A DNA stretch of 9,433 nucleotides, taken from assembly GCA_903913355.1 (NCBI GenBank), contig CAIWKU010000032.1:1-9433 (forward strand). The letters run 5' to 3'. Below the pieces are notes generated by a model. The model saw only the letters and a program-made list of their open reading frames with translations. It was not told the origin of the DNA and did no database searches. Positions 7,064 through 9,433 of the stretch are shown one piece after another (within the stretch, counting starts at the first letter, position 1; each line of letters starts with the position of its first letter). Origin of the DNA: an uncultured Bacteroidota bacterium (GTDB taxonomy: Bacteria > Bacteroidota > Bacteroidia > Chitinophagales > Chitinophagaceae). Position numbers and translations under genes: made by a program.

Positions 7064-8494
7064 TTAAATTGTGTAATACTGTTCCCATCCTTTTCTAGGC
7101 GGGAGTCCCGTCAGCATATCATTGGCTATTTTATGATTAGTGATAGTTTTTGTTTTCCTGTCGAATTTGAGTGTGGTATTTAATTTTTGCGCCAATACAC
7201 CTAAACAGAAAACCTGGCTTAAAGGGCCAGCAATTGCAAAAGGAGAACGGGTCTTTTCCTGTCCCATACAGGCTTTTAAATAATTTGCATAATGGTTAGA
7301 ACTACTGGCAGGCACTTCTGGTAGCAGGGATGCCATCTGTTTCGCTTTTTCTTCAGGAATAATCGAAAGCGTTGCTCCATGGGAGCCTCCTTTAAAAGTC
7401 AACTCTTTACTATAAATGATTTTTCCAGGATTTAATTTGGCAGCCTGTATAACTCCGGAACTAGGTGGTGGAATGTTAGGGTCTAATCCCATCACACCAT
7501 AACCCGCAGGAATGGGAGGTAAATTATTGACACCATCATACCAGGTAATATCACAGGCTGGCATATGTTCTCGAGCAGGGAAACGGAATAGAATAGTGGA
7601 GGATTGCGGATAGAAAAATTCGTTATGCCCCTCTGCTTTTACCAGAGATACTTCATAAGGCAATCCGAGATCAAGAAATTGGTGGGCCGTATCTATCAAG
7701 TGCGCGCCCCAGTCTCCAAGAGCCCCCATTCCAAAATCGTACCAGCATCGCCATTGTCCATTGATATAATCATGATTGTATGGATGCATCTGTGTTACAC
7801 CATGCCAGGTATCCCAATCCAGCGTAGCAGGAATGGATTCTGCGGAAGGGAATTGGGTAATATGTGTATCCCATCCATGCCAGCGACGTGCGCTATTCAT
7901 ATGTGCCGTGATGGCAGTTACGTCCTTAATAATACCCGCTTCTTTCCAGGCTTTGAACTGAAAATAATTGGCTTCTGAATGTCCCTGATTACCCATTTGT
8001 GTAACCAGGTTCGGATGTTTGGCCGCTGCTTTCATCATCAGTTCTACTTCATGAAAAGTACGAGCCATTGGTTTTTCTACATATACATGTTTGCCCATAG
8101 AAAGTGCCAGCATAGTAATGGCAAAATGCGAATGATCGGGAACGCCGATGGTTACCGCATCTATTTGAGTCCCCATTTTATCGAACATAGTTCTGAAATC
8201 CTGAAACCTGGGAACTTCGGGAAATTTTTTTAAAACTTCAAGGGTATGTGGCGCACCCATATCTACATCACAAAATGCAACAAAATTGGCCAGACCGGTT
8301 TTGTCAAAAGACAATACATCCTGTCCACCCTGGTTACCAATTCCGATACAAGCCAGGTTTACTTTTTCACCGGTTTTAGCCGATTGTACCCAGGGCGCTG
8401 ATGCTTTAGTAACAAAAGAAGGCAGTGCAGATCCCGCTGAAAGCAAAGCGGCATTTTTGAGAAAATTACGACGGTTTTCTTTTCCTGGTTTCAT
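7064..8494 (-). CDS. TAT-exported Gfo/Idh/MocA family oxidoreductase
   Basis: This 476-residue NAD(P)-dependent dehydrogenase family member probably oxidises or reduces a sugar or glycoside. The N-terminus carries a twin-arginine signal (NRRNFLKNAAL, residues 7-17, then a weakly hydrophobic stretch to about 27). The enzyme is therefore probably folded with its cofactor and exported to the periplasm. The Rossmann fold starts at about 45 with ACIGIGNQGG (GxGxxG, Gly51-Gly56). CDVD (75-78) ends the second strand. The family hallmark VEKPMA (139-144) supplies Lys141. The catalytic-domain motif GDWGAHLIDTAHQF (260-273) contains Asp261, His265 and Asp268. The length and C-terminal part (about 280-476) fit the long bacterial form with a distinct C-terminal domain. 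It is not an obvious GH109 glycosidase, as the usual GxRG-type start is absent. It lies 90 bp downstream of a co-directional YceI gene and is convergent with a TAT-exported sugar isomerase. The exact substrate is unknown. Confidence 0.92.
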   Translation of the reverse strand: MKPGKENRRNFLKNAALLSAGSALPSFVTKASAPWVQSAKTGEKVNLACIGIGNQGGQDVLSFDKTGLANFVAFCDVDMGAPHTLEVLKKFPEVPRFQDFRTMFDKMGTQIDAVTIGVPDHSHFAITMLALSMGKHVYVEKPMARTFHEVELMMKAAAKHPNLVTQMGNQGHSEANYFQFKAWKEAGIIKDVTAITAHMNSARRWHGWDTHITQFPSAESIPATLDWDTWHGVTQMHPYNHDYINGQWRCWYDFGMGALGDWGAHLIDTAHQFLDLGLPYEVSLVKAEGHNEFFYPQSSTILFRFPAREHMPACDITWYDGVNNLPPIPAGYGVMGLDPNIPPPSSGVIQAAKLNPGKIIYSKELTFKGGSHGATLSIIPEEKAKQMASLLPEVPASSSNHYANYLKACMGQEKTRSPFAIAGPLSQVFCLGVLAQKLNTTLKFDRKTKTITNHKIANDMLTGLPPRKGWEQYYTI

Positions 8495-8584
8495 ATAGCT
8501 CGAAGATAAATGGGTATGCGGGGGATATCATACGAAAAGATCCCTGGTTATTAAATAATGCAAGAACAACACTGACAACTTCAA

Positions 8585-9415
8585 TTAATTAAACCCCGCA
8601 ATGACGGTAATTTCCAGTTGCTCGGCAATCTCATCGGTATTGATTCCAAAATCAGCCCGCTTGATGTTGAAGATGCTCTTCAATGTTAATTTGCCTCCCG
8701 CAATCTTCACTGTGCCGTTAGCGGTTATATTTTTAGTAACCCCATGAATGGTTAAGGCCCCGGATGCTGTTACCGGATAGTCACCATCTTTCATAAAATT
8801 AACTGCCTGTATATTTTGAATATCCCCGTTAAAACTGGTTTTGGGATATACCTCGCTGTTCATATAATCCTTGTCATTAAAATGCTCCTGCATCATTTCA
8901 TTTTCAAACTGAAACCCCCTGATTAATCCGGTGAACTTAAGATGACCGGTTTTATCATTCAATGAACAGGCTACTGCATGATTGGTGGCTTCTATATCTT
9001 CCGATGCATGCGAGAAAAACCGGATACTGGCTTTATTGTTAAGATAAGTTTTACCCTTTTCCTCAATCACAGGAGCTTTCTCCTGTTTAGCACTATCTTT
9101 TTTTCCGATAGTAACTATGGGTTTATGAATCGTATCATTTTGAGAAGAATCTGCAAGAAGCTCCGCCGGGGATAATAAGACCTCAGTTACGGGGTGCTTT
9201 TTAAAATGGGTAGGAATATATTCTACGAATACCCAGATATCGGTAGCTGTTAATACCAATGCAATGATAGCAGCTACAAGGCTGCTTCTGTGTTTTGCAA
9301 AAAATGAACTGTCGATTTTTCTGGAATTCCTGATAACCAGTATCAAAACAAAGCCCCAGATGATTGCAGCAATCACAAACATCTGGGGTATTTCTTTTAG
9401 TAATTTTATAAACAT
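8585..9415 (-). CDS. Membrane-anchored YceI-like domain protein
   Basis: The C-terminal half of this 276-residue protein (about 120-276) is a YceI-like lipocalin-type beta-barrel, a fold known to bind polyisoprenoid or other amphiphilic ligands in the periplasm. Typical signatures are SEVYPKTSFNGDI (187-199), the repeat-closing GALTIHGVTKNI (219-230) and the late RADFGI (253-258). Instead of a simple signal peptide the N-terminus has two hydrophobic helices, about 11-29 (MFVIAAIIWGFVLILVI) and 46-65 (LVAAIIALVLTATDIWVF). The Arg/Lys-rich loop between them (RNSRKIDSSFFAKHR) argues for a cytoplasmic loop and a periplasmic YceI domain. A polar linker (about 70-120) joins anchor and barrel. The start at 9415 is close to the right edge, but a full N-terminal helix follows it and no extension is needed. 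It may be the first gene of a two-gene unit with the dehydrogenase. The ligand is unknown. Confidence 0.87.
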   Translation of the reverse strand: MFIKLLKEIPQMFVIAAIIWGFVLILVIRNSRKIDSSFFAKHRSSLVAAIIALVLTATDIWVFVEYIPTHFKKHPVTEVLLSPAELLADSSQNDTIHKPIVTIGKKDSAKQEKAPVIEEKGKTYLNNKASIRFFSHASEDIEATNHAVACSLNDKTGHLKFTGLIRGFQFENEMMQEHFNDKDYMNSEVYPKTSFNGDIQNIQAVNFMKDGDYPVTASGALTIHGVTKNITANGTVKIAGGKLTLKSIFNIKRADFGINTDEIAEQLEITVIAGFN

Positions 9416-9433
9416 AATCTACTATTCAAAATA

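Noticed and set aside
6992..7183. A 63-codon plus-strand open frame with a hydrophobic N-terminus
   Set aside because: It begins inside the terminator stem and overlaps the 3' end of the dehydrogenase gene. The hydrophobicity comes from T-rich DNA, and no ribosome binding site or homologous family is apparent.
7604..8233. Plus-strand open frames of 124 and 84 codons opposite the dehydrogenase
   Set aside because: Both are antisense to a clear Gfo/Idh/MocA frame and show no domain or plausible start context.

Overview
The window looks like chromosomal DNA of a Bacteroidota bacterium, most likely of the Chitinophagaceae/Sphingobacteriia type. This is an inference from three things: moderately AT-rich DNA, start codons preceded by A/T-rich sequence rather than strong Shine-Dalgarno sites, and the gene families present (TolC/MacA/MacB export operon, KatG, TAT-exported sugar isomerase and Gfo/Idh/MocA proteins, YceI). 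No RNA gene, insertion sequence, phage gene or CRISPR array was seen.

Layout. Positions 1-3148 hold a minus-strand tripartite efflux operon. It is transcribed in the order outer-membrane TolC-like channel, MacA-like periplasmic adaptor, MacB/LolD-type ATPase, and the ATPase is cut by the left edge of the window. A 432-bp divergent intergenic region (3149-3580) separates it from katG on the plus strand and carries two inverted repeats and a GC-rich imperfect hairpin. katG (3581-5815) encodes a full-length catalase-peroxidase with all key residues and ends at a strong intrinsic terminator. Next comes a plus-strand TAT-exported sugar phosphate isomerase/epimerase-like TIM-barrel protein (5964-6965). 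It converges on a minus-strand TAT-exported Gfo/Idh/MocA dehydrogenase (7064-8494), with a perfect 13-bp-stem bidirectional terminator between them. Upstream of the dehydrogenase, and probably co-directional with it, is a membrane-anchored YceI-like protein (8585-9415).

How the parts fit. The efflux genes form one machine: ATPase and permease in the inner membrane, adaptor in the periplasm, channel in the outer membrane. KatG is an independent cytoplasmic peroxide-defence gene. The isomerase-like and Gfo/Idh/MocA proteins both carry twin-arginine signals, so both probably act in the periplasm on sugars, plausibly in redox-based (keto-sugar) glycoside processing. That link is inferred from family and proximity only. 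Most of the window is ordinary Bacteroidota gene content; no clearly new system is evident. The points most worth a second look are the candidate operators before katG, the periplasmic sugar-oxidoreductase/isomerase pair, and the two-helix membrane-anchored YceI protein.
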